A DNA stretch of 64,000 bases from Rana temporaria (GCF_905171775.1 NC_053494.1:127999824-128063823); one strand, 5' to 3'. Shown: positions 1 through 12,272, numbered from the stretch's first letter. A program made the numbers and translations. The notes: a model not told the origin generated them from the sequence alone.

Positions 1-1620
1 CCTGTACATTTTTTAACTGAATTAAAGAAATTGAATCCAGCGGAGGCTCTTAGATTGTCATTCCTTTCCCTATATGTTCCTGACCATATGCTGTGGCTGT
101 TTACATGAGGATTCGAATCATCACCTGTTCCCTGGTTCATTCATGCTTATGTGACTATCTGGTAACACTGTGGTCTTGTGCTAAGGTGAGAGTACCCATC
201 TGCACTGGTGGAGGGACACGTTTTTAAGTTTGGTGTCTAATTTCTCACGTGGTGAAGACTCTTAAAGGACTTGATCGTTGGATCTTTTCTCTATTGTTGA
301 CTCGTTTTATGTGTTCACTTTCACATTTATACTGATGGTTTGCGCTGCACTGTTTTCTATTTTCTATACTGTTTTGGATTTTGTGAATGTCCTTTTTGGT
401 GTACAGCTAGCATTCCAGTGAAACTTCAACTGTAAAGTTTTTCACTTCGTATTATTTTATAATTGTTTGATATCTAGATTTTTCTATATATCTCTTATTA
501 TTTTTATTACCTTCATTTGGGGTTTTTTGCACTATACTATTTTGATCATATTTACACATTTTTGCGCTGATTGCACTCTTTGTCTAGTACCAGAATCATG
601 ACTGCAGTTGGTATAATTTTTTGGGGTCAGTGCTTGGCTGTCATGAAAAAGTTATCAAGCGGTTCTACAAGCCGGCCAAGTACTTTTACAGCGCTGAGGA
701 ACCCCACCACCATTCCCGGGCTATCCCGTTCCACGGGTTGGCTGCACAGAGAGGAGATGAAGGAATGTCCGTTCCCTGATCTGATCTGTGATGAATGAAG
801 CCGGAAGTAAAGGGGATTCAAGATTTCATTACTTCCAGTTTCAAAACTGTCTTTCCCTGGCCGTTACAGCCACAGATGTGATCAAACAGATCTGTGTTTG
901 AGTAGATGCTTTGAAGGGAACGGTAGATATCAGGGGTTTAATAGACCTCAGGTGTCTCCATAAAGAGTACCCATCGCTGCCCAATGCTATCGCAAGGGGT
1001 CTTGTTGAACCCTTATGATCGCCATATTTAGTCGGCCATGGCTATGCTTCAGACCAATCAGTCCTTATCAATCAGGAGACAGATGTTGGCCTTGGGTTTA
1101 CTGACCGTATCCATTCCAGTGATTCAGTTGGCATGACTATACTTCCGCCTTCTTCAGAAATGTCATCTAGTATGGAATGGAGTAGTGGCTTCAGAGACCT
1201 TGGTGAAAGTACCCACCAAAGTAAAAAGATCACTATGGTTGTTTGGTCCCCCCCAGTGGAAAAAGTTCTAACTAGGAATGCCTGGGACTGTGGAGCCCTC
1301 CTGGAAAACAGTATAGCACAAGGCCACTGCTCAAAAGGCCAAGCAACAAATAATCTTTTTTTACAGACCATATAATCATTTTTTTTACAGACCATGTTAC
1401 TTTGTATTACTTTGTCCTTTTGGGCCAAGGGACTAGTGTCCTTCACATTTTTGTTAATATGTGCATTGTAACAAACTAAAGTGCACATGCATTGAGGTTC
1501 GCTGGCAAGGTGTGTTGTGAGGCGATGAATGGTCCTGCAAAGCACCAAACATAGTTTAGTGGGATACAATGTGTGACCACATCATATCTGTGAAATCAGC
1601 CTCATGTTTTACAGTGTAAA
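1..1620. other. Intronic or old repeat sequence, no gene
   Basis: This stretch is AT-rich with no coding pattern. The T-rich segment around 300-590 resembles degraded interspersed repeat but could not be assigned. The short ORFs on both strands at 570-1570 show no recognisable protein. A short run of GATA-like units lies at 1640-1662. Confidence 0.4.
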
Positions 1621-1835
1621 GCTGGCCATAGATGAATGGATAGATAGATAGATGGATAGATCATATTTCGACCATCTCATATTTCAAACACATTAGAATC
1701 TATGGGGAAATAAGTCTTTAAAGAGCCAGGTTTATTAGGAATACATTGAAAACAAACTTACACTTCTTGGACAATAGTCTATTTATTTATTTTATAGGTA
1801 TCCCTATGATTAAAGTAACCCTGTCATTACAGGTA

Positions 1836-2741
1836 CAGTACAGACCAAAATTTTGGACACACCTTCTCATTCAAAGAGTTTTCTTTATTTTCATGACTAT
1901 GAAAATTGTAGATTCACACTGAAGGCTTCAAAACTATGAAGTAACACATGTGGAATTATACATAACAAAAAAGTGTGAAACAGCTGAAAATATATTTCAT
2001 ATTCTAGATTCTTCAAAGTAGCCACCTTTTGCTTTGATTACTGCTTGGCACACTCTTGGCATTCTTTTGATGAGCTTCAAGAGGTAGTCACCTGGCGCAG
2101 CACCCCATTACTCTCCTCCTTGGTCAAATAGCCTGGAGGTGTGTTTGGGGTCATTGTCCTGTTGAAAAATAAATGATGGTCCAACTAAACGCAAACCGGA
2201 TGGAATAGCATGCCGCTGCAAGATGCTGTGGTAGCCATGCTGGTTCAGTATGCCTTCAATTTTGAATAAATCCCCAACAGTGTCACCAGCAAAGCACCCC
2301 ACACCATCACACCTCCTCCTCCATGCTTCACGGTGGGAACCAGGCATGTAGAGTCCATCCGTTCACCTTTTCTGCGTCGCACAAAGACACGGGGGTTGGA
2401 ACCAAAGATCTCAAGTTTGGACTCATCAGACCAAAGCACAGATTTCCACTGGTCTAATGTCCATCCCTTGTGTTCTTTAGCCCAAACAAGTCTCTTCTGC
2501 TTGTTGCCTTTCTTTAGCAGTGGTTTCCTAACAGATATTCTACCATGAAGGCCTGACTCACACAGTCTCCTCTTAACAGTTCTAGAGATGTGTCTGCTGC
2601 AAAAGGTGGCTACTTTGAAGAACCAAGGAGGAGAGTAATGGGGTTTTGATGCCTTCAGTGTGAATCTACAATTTTCATAGTCATGAAAATAAAGAAAACT
2701 CTTTGAATGAGAAGGTGTGTCCAAACTTTTGGTCTGTACTG
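1836..2741 (-). mobile_element. Internally deleted Tc1-like DNA transposon
   Basis: The ends are inverted repeats starting CAGTACAGACC and ending GGTCTGTACTG, flanked on both sides by TA (1834-1835 and 2742-2743), the Tc1/mariner target duplication. Arm similarity continues for over 80 bp (TCATTCAAAGAGTTTTC and its complement). At 906 bp it is much shorter than the roughly 1.6 kb usual for this type. The region encoding the transposase N-terminus and C-terminus has been lost by internal deletion. Confidence 0.9.
2108..2610 (-). pseudogene. Tc1-like transposase remnant
   Basis: Two minus-strand reading frames together give the central part of a Tc1 transposase. The upstream frame contains RHISRTVKRRL, then VLWSDESKLEIFGSN; its Asp, encoded at about 2425-2427, is the first catalytic Asp. 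It then shows VKHGGGGVMVWG. The second frame (2108-2347) contains GYHSILQRHAIPSG and FQQDNDPKHTS, which carries the second catalytic Asp. A frameshift separates them near 2300. The DNA-binding N-terminus and the last catalytic acidic residue are absent because the reading frame runs straight into the inverted repeats on both sides. The family cuts and pastes DNA at TA sites; this copy cannot encode a working enzyme. Confidence 0.88.
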
Positions 2742-4317
2742 TACATAATTGTAAATGACAAAACTTGTAGACATTTGCAGTGTCTTGTGTCTTGAAAAAA
2801 TGGCAGAATACTGCTCCCTGGTCTCCGCAAATATTCAGCACTTTTGGGTGCATGATGGCGTACTGCTCTCATTGCACACAGGGGTTCCTCTCGCTGGCTT
2901 ATTCCACTTAGTATGATGGAGGAAACAATTAAGGTGAGCTCCGGCATGTTCGCAAAGTCCACGTGCAGACCCCGCCAGGAAGTTGGCACTGCGCTACGTT
3001 AATCACAGACAGTGAGACATTTCCCAATCTCTGCATCCGTGCATCGGGACAATGTCTTACTGCTTATGATTAGCACAGTGCAGTGCCGACTTTCTGACGG
3101 GCTCTGCACGTCGGGTGAATGAACACGCCAGGAGCTCATCCTTAGAAACAAGCATTCAACTCATTCAGCCAGTTAAATACCTCCTGATGCCAGGGGGTAG
3201 CATCACAGAGGCTTTTTAAGCTATGGCCACCAGAAAGGTATATATTGATTGCCTCCTCATTAAACTTTGCATAAAGCCTAAACTTGTTTTACTGTTTTTC
3301 AAAGACTAGGATAGGGAAAAGCCCCTGTCTTTTATGAATCTTCTAAACAGAAACACAGGTTTAATAATTTTACAGAGTCACTAGCCATTATCCACTTCAT
3401 TCAGGCTTAGTTCACGTATGAGCCGCATGCAGCTCACAGCAGGAGTCCGGTGCGTGCTGGTTCACCTATTTCAGATCCGATTTCGGCTTGAATTTTGGGC
3501 TGAATTCAGACCTGAAACGGACCAATATTGCACAGCGTTTTTGTGCAAAATGCACCGGACTGATGCGATGCGGGAACCAGCACAATTACATCGCTGGTTC
3601 CTGCAGTGCATCTCTCCCGCAGACAGTTCACTCTGCCTTCTGCGAACCCCTGTGGGTGTCATTACATTGTTAATTGTACACTTTTTTCGCACACATTTTT
3701 CTGTGCAAATCTACAACTGTATAGCTGAACTCACACTTCACATACATCACATGTGATCGGGACGGCAGGTGCGGGTGTGAACCACATGCAATGTCTGTGA
3801 TCGCATTGGTGTGAACCTGGGCTTAGGAAGTTTATTTTACATACACGAATGGACAGTATGGGGGGCTTATGTTCTGTAAAATTGCTTAGCAGTAGAAAGT
3901 TGTTCCCTTGTCTGCAGAGAAAAGCAGGATAAACATTTCTGCTCATGTGCTGTATCCATCCAATGGCTATCGTGGAAAGGAGATTTTGACATGTATCTGC
4001 AGCTCTCCAGGGCAGATGTCTCACTCCTTTTTTTTCCTTTGAGACATGGTCCCATCTAAAACCTTCCTGTTATCTCAGGATTTCCATTGTCCTGATTCAC
4101 CCACCAAACTTCCCTCTTCTGCGTGACTCCACGCCAATTACAAAGCTGAATGATTGTGTCATTTTTCCCCCCAATGAATTCTCCATAATGTAAGATAAAC
4201 AAGTCACTAGAAAGCAGAACTTTTTGTGACAGCTTTCCTATAGCTTTGTAGAGCATGTTGAGACACAAATTGTGGGGAAATCTAAGCAGTGGAAGCGAAT
4301 TGAGACACAAGAGGCTG
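2742..4317. other. Intronic sequence, no gene
   Basis: No coding exon or clear element was recognised. The segment around 3400-3830 has the wording of a degraded 'TTCACAC'-type TIR repeat, with CACACTTCACATACATCAC near its right side, but paired ends could not be established. Confidence 0.4.
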
Positions 4318-4318
4318 A

Positions 4319-5290
4319 TGCCACGTACACACGACTGTTTTTCATGAGAACAATGCCATTTTTTAACTTGGTCATTAATAGCGATCGTGTGTAGGCTCCA
4401 GAGTAGGGATGAGCTTCGAGTTCGAGTCGAACTCATGTTCGACTCGAACATTGCCTGTTCGCCTATTCGGCGAACAACGAACAATTAGGGGTGTTCGCGG
4501 CAAATTCGAAAAGCCGCGGAACACCCTGTTAAAGTCTAAGGGAGAAATCTAAAGTGTTAATTTTAAAGGCTAATATGCAATTTATTGTCCTAAAAAGTGT
4601 TTGGGGACCTGGGTCCTGTCCCAGGAAACAAGTATCAATGCAAAAAAAAGTTTTAAAAACGGACGTTTTTTCAGGAGCAGTGAATTTAATAATGCTAAAA
4701 GTGAAACAATAAAAGTGTAATATTACTTTAAATTTCGTACCTGGGGGGGTGTAAAGTCAGCATGTGAAAAAGCGCATGTTTCCCGTACATAGAACTGTCC
4801 CTGCACAAAGTGTCATTTCTGAAAGAAAAAAGGCATTTAAAACCGGCTTTGCGGCTCTAATGAATTGTCGGCTCTGGCAATTCAGAGATGAATCATTCAT
4901 AAAAAATAAAAATAAAAAAGCTGGGGGTCCCCCCAAATTCCATTCCTTTTGTGGATCTGGCCCTTAGAACCTGCTCTATTTTTTCTCGTCGTTTTTCACG
5001 TCGTCATTTTTCTCGTCGTGAAAAGCGGTCGTGTGTAGGCTTTAACTACAGGGAAAAAAACACGCATGCTCAGAAGCAAGTTATGAGAAGGAAAATTTGC
5101 ATAATCAGCCCAAAGGGTGGCGCCATTCGATTGGAACTTCCCCTTTTATAGTGCCGTTGCACATCACCGTGCTTTGCTCGAGCATTTTTTATCACGATCG
5201 TGTGTATGCAAGGCAGGCTTGAGAGGAATCGCGTCACGAAAAACATCATTTTTTTTCCATGGCATGAAAAACGGTCGTGTGTACGTGGCA
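4319..5290. mobile_element. Family A TIR element, composite
   Basis: An 18-bp perfect inverted repeat, ATGCCACGTACACACGAC at 4318-4335 and its complement at 5274-5291, brackets the segment. Flanking triplets are TGA on the left and TAA on the right. The interior includes a different unit from about 4403 (GAGTTCGAGTCGAACTC) to about 4968, which looks like a second inserted repeat. Two internal GTCGTGTGTAGG copies near 4384 and 5027 suggest this second unit interrupted a short family A element. Confidence 0.7.
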
Positions 5291-5291
5291 T

Positions 5292-6330
5292 AACACAATA
5301 TGTAAACCACGCGATACTTGCTTAAAACTTATATATCAATTATAGATGTAGTCGGTGGTAATATATATTCAACATTTTTAAAATGTATATTATATATATT
5401 TTTGTCCATGCACAATAAAAAAAAATAGGATATCCGAATTTCTTCCGTTTTTTGGTAACCGCGTCAGCCACACAAAAAGGTTCAGCAAACTAGCTTCATT
5501 AGATCTGGAGAAAAGCTGAATCTGTGCAGAAAATCTAATACTTTATAACTGCAGGCAGATAAAAACGAAGTAGACTAAGTGCAGTGTGGCTCCTGTCTTT
5601 GGAAAGACAGCTTCTTATTTAGAATGACCTTAAAATACCAATTACATTGGCCTTTTATTCCATTAATGGTGGATAAAATACGACTTCTGTAAATCTTTCA
5701 CTGCATGATAAAATCAGTGTAATCCCATTATAACGAATGCTAATAACATATAATTTGTTTCTGCAAAGTGCTTTCAAATATCCTCATAAAAGCATTACGT
5801 GACTTATTATTATAATTGCAAATCTGTTCATTTTAAATTATCTTTACATGATATAGGGCTGTGTGATATCTTGCTTTTTTTTGCTTTAAAAAAAATAAAA
5901 ATACAGCAACGTGCAGTAGCCCTTCTTATGTTAAATTTAATTACTGTACTGCTTTGCTGGGGTGAAAGTTAAATAAAATATGAATGCAATAATATGAAGC
6001 CTCATGAATTTAACTAGCTTCTAGTTTTGTGGAGACGGTAAGAAAATGAGTTCTAACACCAAAAGCATTTTGGCTGCTTTCTATGTAGTTTGTATTTTTC
6101 TGGTCTATAAATTGTGGCACTTTATTTCTGATATTGGAAATGGTAACCATGGACAATAATTACTGTCGAATGACAGTCTGGATGTCTATGGGGGAGCAAA
6201 TCAGCCAGCTTTAGTTGCCAGCATGCCATTTTAAAGCAACCTTGTAGCTAATAAAAATGTTTCAAAACATAAGACATACGCATGTAGAACTGTGTAAATA
6301 TTAGAAATGAGCATCTTCACTGGTCTCACG
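5292..6330. other. AT-rich intron, possible conserved element
   Basis: There is no ORF or repeat that I recognise. 5560-5870 is complex, AT-rich and unlike the surrounding repeats (for example TTCCATTAATGGTGGATAAA near 5660). That is the look of conserved non-coding DNA, but only an alignment could show it. Confidence 0.25.
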
Positions 6331-6803
6331 ATTCAATTTGATTTATGATTATCCTGTCAACAATTCGATACAATTAGATTCCGCGATGCATTCGTGATTA
6401 CTGCCCCTTGTTTTCATCAACAAATTCAAGCAGTCAGAATCTTTCAAGGCTGCATCCCCCTCTCTGTTGAAGCGGAGTTCCGCCCAAAAAATGGAACTTG
6501 CGCTTATCTGGTTCCTCCCCCCCTCCGGTGTCACATTTGGCACCTTTCAATGGGGGGGGGGGAGCAGATAACTGTCTAATACAGGTATTTGCTTTCACTT
6601 CTGGCAATAGATCGCTGCAGAATCCGCGGCAATCTATGCCATGTCCGGCCCTTCCTCTGCCCCCGATGTCTTCTGGGAGACACACAGGTCCTTGAAGATA
6701 GCAGAGACCAGTCAAGACGTGCAGAGCGACTCACGCTTGTGCAGTAGGGAACCAGGCTATGAAGCTGAAAATGCCGACGCCTCCACCCGGGAGCTGAGGG
6801 ACA

Positions 6804-7070
6804 GATGGGCTGCACTGGGGGGGGACACAGGCTGCACTGGGGGGGGGGCGTAGGCTGCACTGGGGGGGGGGCGTAGGCTGCACTGGGGGGGGGACGTAGG
6901 CTGCACTGGGGGGAGACACAGGCTGCACTGGGGGGGAAACACAGGCTGCACTGGAGGGGGGACACAGGCTGCACTGGAGGGGGGACACAGGCTGCACTGG
7001 AGGGGGGACACAGCCTGCACTGTTGGGGGGACACAGGCTGCACTGGAGGGGGGACACAGGCTGCACTGGT
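6804..7070. repeat. G-rich minisatellite
   Basis: About 12 tandem units of roughly 20-23 bp are built on GGCTGCACTGG plus a run of G and then ACACA or CGTA. Unit length varies with the length of the G run. The proline- and cysteine-rich minus-strand ORFs here are artefacts of the repeat. Confidence 0.92.
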
Positions 7071-7130
7071 GGACACGGATAAAGTTGTTGTTAATATTTA
7101 TTTTTATAACTTAATTCTGCATAAAACATT

Positions 7131-7487
7131 TACCGTATTTATCAGGGTATTGCGCGCACCCGCGTATAGCGCGCACCCCTAATGTGGCCTTGAAATTCCT
7201 GATTTTTTTTTTTTTTTTTTATTACTTACCGTTTTGGTGTCTTGCCCGGCGTCCATCGGCTGCCTTGTCTGGTCCGGCGTTCATCTGCGGCCTTCGTGGT
7301 GTCCTCCCCGCTTCTCCCGCGCTGGTCTCTGAGCCGATCGCCGCTGTTCAAACTCAGCGCGGGTATCGGCGTATATCGCGCAACCCACGATTTTGCCCTG
7401 GTTTTAAGGGCAAAAAAGTGCCTCACATTCGGGCTTACGACGGCGTACCTGGAGATACGCCGTCGTAAATCCTTTGTGAATCCGGGC
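7131..7487. mobile_element. Truncated family B TIR element
   Basis: The right end, TTTGTGAATCCGGGCC, and the internal GACGGCGTACCTGGAGATACGCCGTC palindromic block match the family B copies elsewhere in the window. No matching left terminus is visible; the left part (TATTGCGCGCACCCGCGTATAGCGCGCAC) is a separate short repeat. A short (ACATCTTT)n run follows at 7488-7537. Confidence 0.55.
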
Positions 7488-7773
7488 CTTTACATCTTTA
7501 CATCTTTACATCTTTACATCTGTACATCTGTACATTTGAGGAACATTATTCTAAAATTGTTTGACATTTTTTTAGACCTAACTTTTCAGATTGGTGAACC
7601 TCTGCCCATCTTTACTTCTTTACTTCTGAGACACTGACTCTCTAAGATGCTCTTTTTATACCCAATTATGTTACTGACCTTTTAACAATTAACCTAATTA
7701 GTTGCAAAATGTTCTTCTAGTTCTTTCTTGTTATTATCACGTTGCCAGCTTTTTTTCCCCCCTTTTTTTTAGA

Positions 7774-8437
7774 AAAAAATCAGGAGAAAAGATATATGGA
7801 CAGCCGCACACCACTGAGGTCTAGTGCTTAGTCACAACTATGACTAAGGCCCCGTACACACGACCGAACATGTCTGCTGAAACTGGTCCGCAGACCAGTT
7901 TCAGCGGACATGTTCGGTCGTCTGTACATCCGACCGGACAATTGTCCGGCGGATCGGACAGGTTTCCAGCGGACAAATGTTTCTTAGCATGCTAAGAAAC
8001 ATGTCCGCTGGAAGCCTGTCCGTCGGACATGTTCGGTCGTCTGTACAGACTCACCGTACATGTCCGCTCGGCCGAAAGCCCTCGCATGCGTCGAAGTGAT
8101 TCGACGCATGCGTGGAACCATTGACCTTCCAGGGCCGCGCACGTCGCCGTGACGGCGCGGCCACATCGCCGCGTATCGTGTCCGCTCGGATTTCTGTCTG
8201 ATGGTGTGTACAACCATCAGACAGAAATCTCAGAGCAGACATGTCCGCTGAAAACGGTCAGACGAGGCCTAAGACTATGACTAAGCACTAGACCTCTGTG
8301 CGAAATGCGTCAGCTATATATATCCCACTGCTTGCTGTGTTTTGTAGCGCTTTTATCCTTTTGCACCAATAAAGGCTACCTTTTTAGGTTATTTTTGGTG
8401 TGCGGCTGTCCATATATCTTTTCTCCAGATTTTTGCC
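7774..8437. repeat. Hairpin element interrupted by a MITE
   Basis: The outer arms are inverted copies: GAGAAAAGATATATGGACAG and the following CCGCACACCA at 7784-7812, and their complement at about 8396-8426. Inner arms (GGTCTAGTGCTTAGTC at left, GACTAAGCACTAGACC at right) also pair. The loop has been occupied by the family A element at 7848-8269. An AATAAA lies at 8369-8374. Confidence 0.75.
7848..8269. mobile_element. Family A TIR element (PIF/Harbinger-like MITE)
   Basis: 422 bp from GGCCCCGTACACACGACCG to GACGAGGCC, flanked by a perfect TAA duplication (7845-7847 and 8270-8272). The interior is strongly palindromic (CATGTCCGCTG, ACATGTTCGGTCG). TIRs starting GGCC with a TWA duplication are the pattern of PIF/Harbinger elements. 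No transposase is encoded. Confidence 0.85.
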
Positions 8438-9723
8438 TTGTGCATTGCCAGCACCCACTTCTTCTGAGGAGGACATTGATTGCTTATTGCACTCACCTGG
8501 AGCGGCGGTCTTTTTCTCCCAACGTTTTTGAGACATGTAACTGCAATCAATTTCAAAATTGCCTTATTTTTTTCAAATAGTAAATTTTCTAAGTTTAAAG
8601 GATAAGTTCACCTTTTGGAACATGTTACACCCATATTCCTGGTATAACATGTCACTGTAGCACTGGCTGTTGAGTGCTCTGGTAGTTCATTGATTCTTCC
8701 TGACAGTGGGACACTGCCTGCCCGTACGACCTGCCCACGTCTGTGGGAGTCCTGCATGGCACCCTCGTTCTGCTGATCACATGGCCTTCCAGGCTTTCTT
8801 TTTTCTTTTTATTCTTTTTTTTTATGATCTTGTCCTTTTGATATACTGTGAATAAAGTATATGTTTATGACAGTTGGAAATCATTGCATTCAGTTTCTAT
8901 ATATATTTTACACAGCGTCCTAAACCTCCAATTTGATTTGTTATTTATTTACAATGTGTACATTTACTTAAGTAACACTTTACTTTGTTTTAATAAGGGA
9001 GCCTATAAAGAGGCCTTAAATGCTATAGTTATAAAATTGCACATTACATGTTTGTTGTCCCATCTGTATTTTTTTACACTGTAAAAGCTCTGCCCAGATG
9101 TTAGGTGATTTTCTGTGATTACATTTCTTTTGTTCCCCCCTCTAATTCAATTTCTCTATTTGTGGAACTAAATTAAATGAAAAGGTATTGCCTCTTTCAT
9201 TAAATCTGGAAGGGACATCGGGCCATGGCTTTTGATTGATCTATTCCATGCCAGCTTACATCCTGACCTTTTAAAAGATTTTAGAATTTTAAAAGAACTG
9301 CCCACTTCACAGAAGATTGAGAAGCTTGTTGTCGAAATAGAAACATGAGTGCTTCTTATATTTGTATTGAGAATATCTAATCAAACCCGTCCGTAGGTCA
9401 GAAATGCAAGTGGGAATGAGGGTACATTTGGGGATGGAAAAGACATCTACAAGGCTGAAAATGTCATCTGTGCAGAGAACAGAGAACCAAATTGCAGTAC
9501 AGATTTGCTAACCCTTTTACTGGATTACGAAAAAAAAAAAAAAAATGGTCAAAGATGCATAACCATTATGTGTACTTTAAAGGGATTAGTGTGATTTCAA
9601 AGACATGTAATAGCTTTTCTGTTCTTCCTCTTTTTTTTTTTTCTTCTTATCCAGTATACATAATGAATGCTAGAACAAAACCATGAGCCATTAAATGTCT
9701 AGATTTACGAAGTGTAGGATTTG
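8438..9723. other. Intronic sequence, no gene
   Basis: AT-rich with no exon signal. A short stretch at 8598-8640 (AAAGGATAAGTTCACC) is a piece of a family C-type end. 9170-9460 is complex and non-repetitive to the eye, and a poly(A) run lies at 9530-9545. Confidence 0.4.
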
Positions 9724-10502
9724 TTTCTCTTTCGTCCATGGACGAACCTAGCTCCTTTAGTCTTGACAGGTGGGTTATGTTCCCTCCATTAGGAGAGGAC
9801 TAGGCAAACATGTTAGATATACAAAATCATGTAATTATACCAAAGCTGAACAGCCCCGCCCAGGGGTCAGCCACGACATACCCCGTTTTCTCCAGGGGTG
9901 GCCGGTGAGCTATATGCCAACATATGAACGGACTACTGCTGTCCAGTCACAGTGGGCCGTGGCCGACAGCCACTCCGTACTGCTCGGTGATGGGTCTGCC
10001 AGGAATGTGTCCAGCAGGGACGGGTAAGTAAGGTTCCCCCTGTCTTGGCAGGATGGAACAGCTGGGCATTCCTGGGGTGGTCAATTAGGGGGTCTCTAGT
10101 CCTCCCTTTCTTCTCTCCCCATCCATCCATCCCTCCTCCCTATGCTTTGCTGGGCCTGCCGTGTACCTGCTGTGTACCTCACCGGGGGGGTCCCTCAGGG
10201 GGTCCCCCCGAGTCCTGACTGTGAGCTGCGCGGTGTGTCCAGGTCAGCTCTAGTGTGGATTGCCTGCCTTGTGGGGGGCCTCCGTTTGGAGGCCCAGTGT
10301 TTTTGCGGCCTTTTATTTTTAATTTTACCTCAGAAAGACGCGCTGTTCCTAATGCTAATGCAGCTGGCGGCCTTTTTCTTGTAGCCGCACTGTTTCCATA
10401 GCTAATACAGCGGTCGGCCATTTTCTTGTAGCCCGCACGCTTTTTCTGAGGTAACCGGCGGCCATCTTTGTGGGGATTTTTACATTGTCTGGACCTCTAG
10501 CG

Positions 10503-10737
10503 CTGGATCCTGACTGAATGCCCCTGTAGCCTCTGTGACCATGTGGAGAGGCACTGCCTGATAGCCCGAAGTTCCAGTACATTGATCGGCAGGCAGGATT
10601 CTTCCTGTGACCTTGAGTCGACTGGACCCCCCAACTGGTCAGGCTGGCCCCCGTCGTGATCACAGTCCAGTGAAAGGGAAGAAACGAATTTCCGGACTGA
10701 AGGGCCGGAGATGTCAGCCACCAGACCAGCGAAGTGC
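10503..10737 (-). pseudogene. Inverted RT/RNase H segment of the DIRS element
   Basis: Read on the minus strand from 10738 downwards, this segment gives the end of the DIRS reverse transcriptase and the first half of RNase H: STSLVWWLTSPALQSG, HWTVITTGASLTSWG, then (after a frame change) EESCLPINVLELRAIRQCL and QRLQGHSVRIQ. The expected next residues, S/ADNDTAVAYVNHQGG, are on the opposite strand starting at about 10736. The segment is therefore flipped relative to the rest of the element. Frames are broken, and it is not functional. Confidence 0.85.
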
Positions 10738-11313
10738 TGACAACGACACGGCGGTGGCGTATGTCAACCATCAAGGAGGAACAAGGAGCTCGGCTGCAGC
10801 ATCGGAGGTCACTCAAATCCAGCGTGCCATCTCTATCGGCCGTATACATTCCCGGGCTGAAAAAAATTGGCAGGTGGACTACTAAGTCGCCAGATGCTGG
10901 ACCAAGGAGAATGGTCACTACAACCAGTCGTGTTTCAACTCCTTTGCCTAAAATGAGGCATGCCAGATGTGGATCTCCTGGCTTCTTGACTCAATCGGAA
11001 GGTATTGAGGTTTGTGGTCAGGTCAAAAGGTCCCTGGGCGGATGCAACTGACATGTTGGTGGCCCTGTGGGGGCAGTATCGGCTGATCTATGCTTTTCCC
11101 CCTCTGAAATTTTTTCCTTGAGTGGAGACCAAGGGGATTCCAGTAATCCTAATTGCCCCAGATTGGCCTCTGTGTCCCTGGTACGCCAACCTGGTGATGG
11201 ATGCCCCTTGGCGACTGCCGATGCGGGAGGACCTTCTGTCGCAAGGTCCCATACTTAATCCTGCTTTACAGTCGCTGGCTTTACAGGTATGGTTATTGAA
11301 AGCCAAGTACTAA
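10736..11313 (+). pseudogene. DIRS RNase H and connecting region, decayed
   Basis: ADNDTAVAYVNHQGGTRSSA at 10736-10795 is the conserved RNase H block with its catalytic Asp. Further pieces follow in other frames: EKNWQVDY, MRHARC-type sequence matching the family's 'PDVDLLAS' region, and ETKGIPVILIAPDWPLCPWY from 11122 with MREDLLSQGPI after it. At least three frame changes occur. In intact elements the domain removes RNA from the RNA-DNA hybrid during reverse transcription. Confidence 0.82.
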
Positions 11314-11339
11314 GGGACTGAGGCCTGTCGGATTCAGTA

Positions 11340-12272
11340 ATTCGCTGAGGGCACGGAAGATCTACCATCGCACGTGGAAGGCCTACATCTCTATGTGTGA
11401 GGAGATGGAGTGGCGTCCACCGGCATGTTTGGTTTCCAGGATCCTGCTGTTTCTACAGCGTGGAGTGGATCAGAAACTTGCCTTAAGCACCATTAAGGGG
11501 CAGATTTCAGCCCTGTTCTTCTTTCAACGACCCCTGGCGGCTCATTCACTGGTGAGTACGTTTGTGCAAGGGGTCCGACAGGTGGCTCCTTCGGTTCGAC
11601 CACCACTACCTCCATGGGATTTGAATCTGGTGCTCTCGGTACTTCAGAAACCTCCCTTTTGAGAACATCAGAGAGATTCCTCTTTTGACACTCTTTTAGA
11701 AAGTATCGTTTCTGGTGGCCATTACATCTGTCAGGAGGGTCTCTGAGTTGGCGGCCTTGTCTTGCAAGTCCCCCTACTTGATCCTCCGCAAGGATAAAGC
11801 GGTGCTTCGCCCGCAGCCTTTGTTTCTTCCGAAGGTGGTTTCGGCTTTTCATCTGGATGAGGACATTGTACTTCCATTCTTGTGTCCTCTGCCGTCGCAT
11901 CCCAAAGAGGTTGTGTTACATTCCTTAGACGTGGTACATGCTCTGCGGGTGTATCTGTCTGCTACGGCTTTGTTTTCGGAGGTCAGACTCGCTGTTTGTG
12001 TCAGTGACTGGTCCAAAGAAAGACCTGCCGGTCTCGTCAGCCGCCATTTCTCGGTAGATCAGAAAGATTGTGATTCAGGCTTGTGCCCTAAAAAGGTGGG
12101 CCCAGGGCGATTGGTTCCTCCTTTTGCTTTTCGACATCAAGCGTCTGTCCCACAGGTGTGTAAGGCGGCGACCTGGTCATCCGTTCACACCTTCACTAAA
12201 TTTTACACGGTTGACGTGCATGGATCTGCAGATGCTTGTTTTGGCCGCAAGGTTTTGCAGGCGGCTGTTTAA
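11340..12272 (+). pseudogene. DIRS tyrosine recombinase, decayed
   Basis: The N-terminal half (11393-11662) reads LSTIKGQISALFFFQRPLAA, then TFVQGVRQVAP and PPWDLNLVLSVLQ, and ends at a stop. The catalytic half (11715-12272) begins AITSVRRVSELAALSCKSP, which contains the first catalytic Arg. It ends CKAATWSSVHTFTKFYTVD, with the likely nucleophilic Tyr at 12204-12206. The middle His-x-x-Arg box is degraded (AFRHQASVP), and a frame change near 12060 moves part of the sequence into the frame QACALKRWAQGDW. This enzyme integrates the circular DIRS DNA. The stop, the frameshift and the lost box make this copy dead. Confidence 0.85.

Noticed and set aside
6576..7076. Proline-rich minus-strand ORFs
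   Set aside because: They are translations of the G-rich minisatellite, open in three frames.
10355..10918. A 187-residue minus-strand ORF as a host gene
   Set aside because: Its middle is the flipped DIRS RT/RNase H segment; the rest is the antisense of DIRS leader and RNase H.
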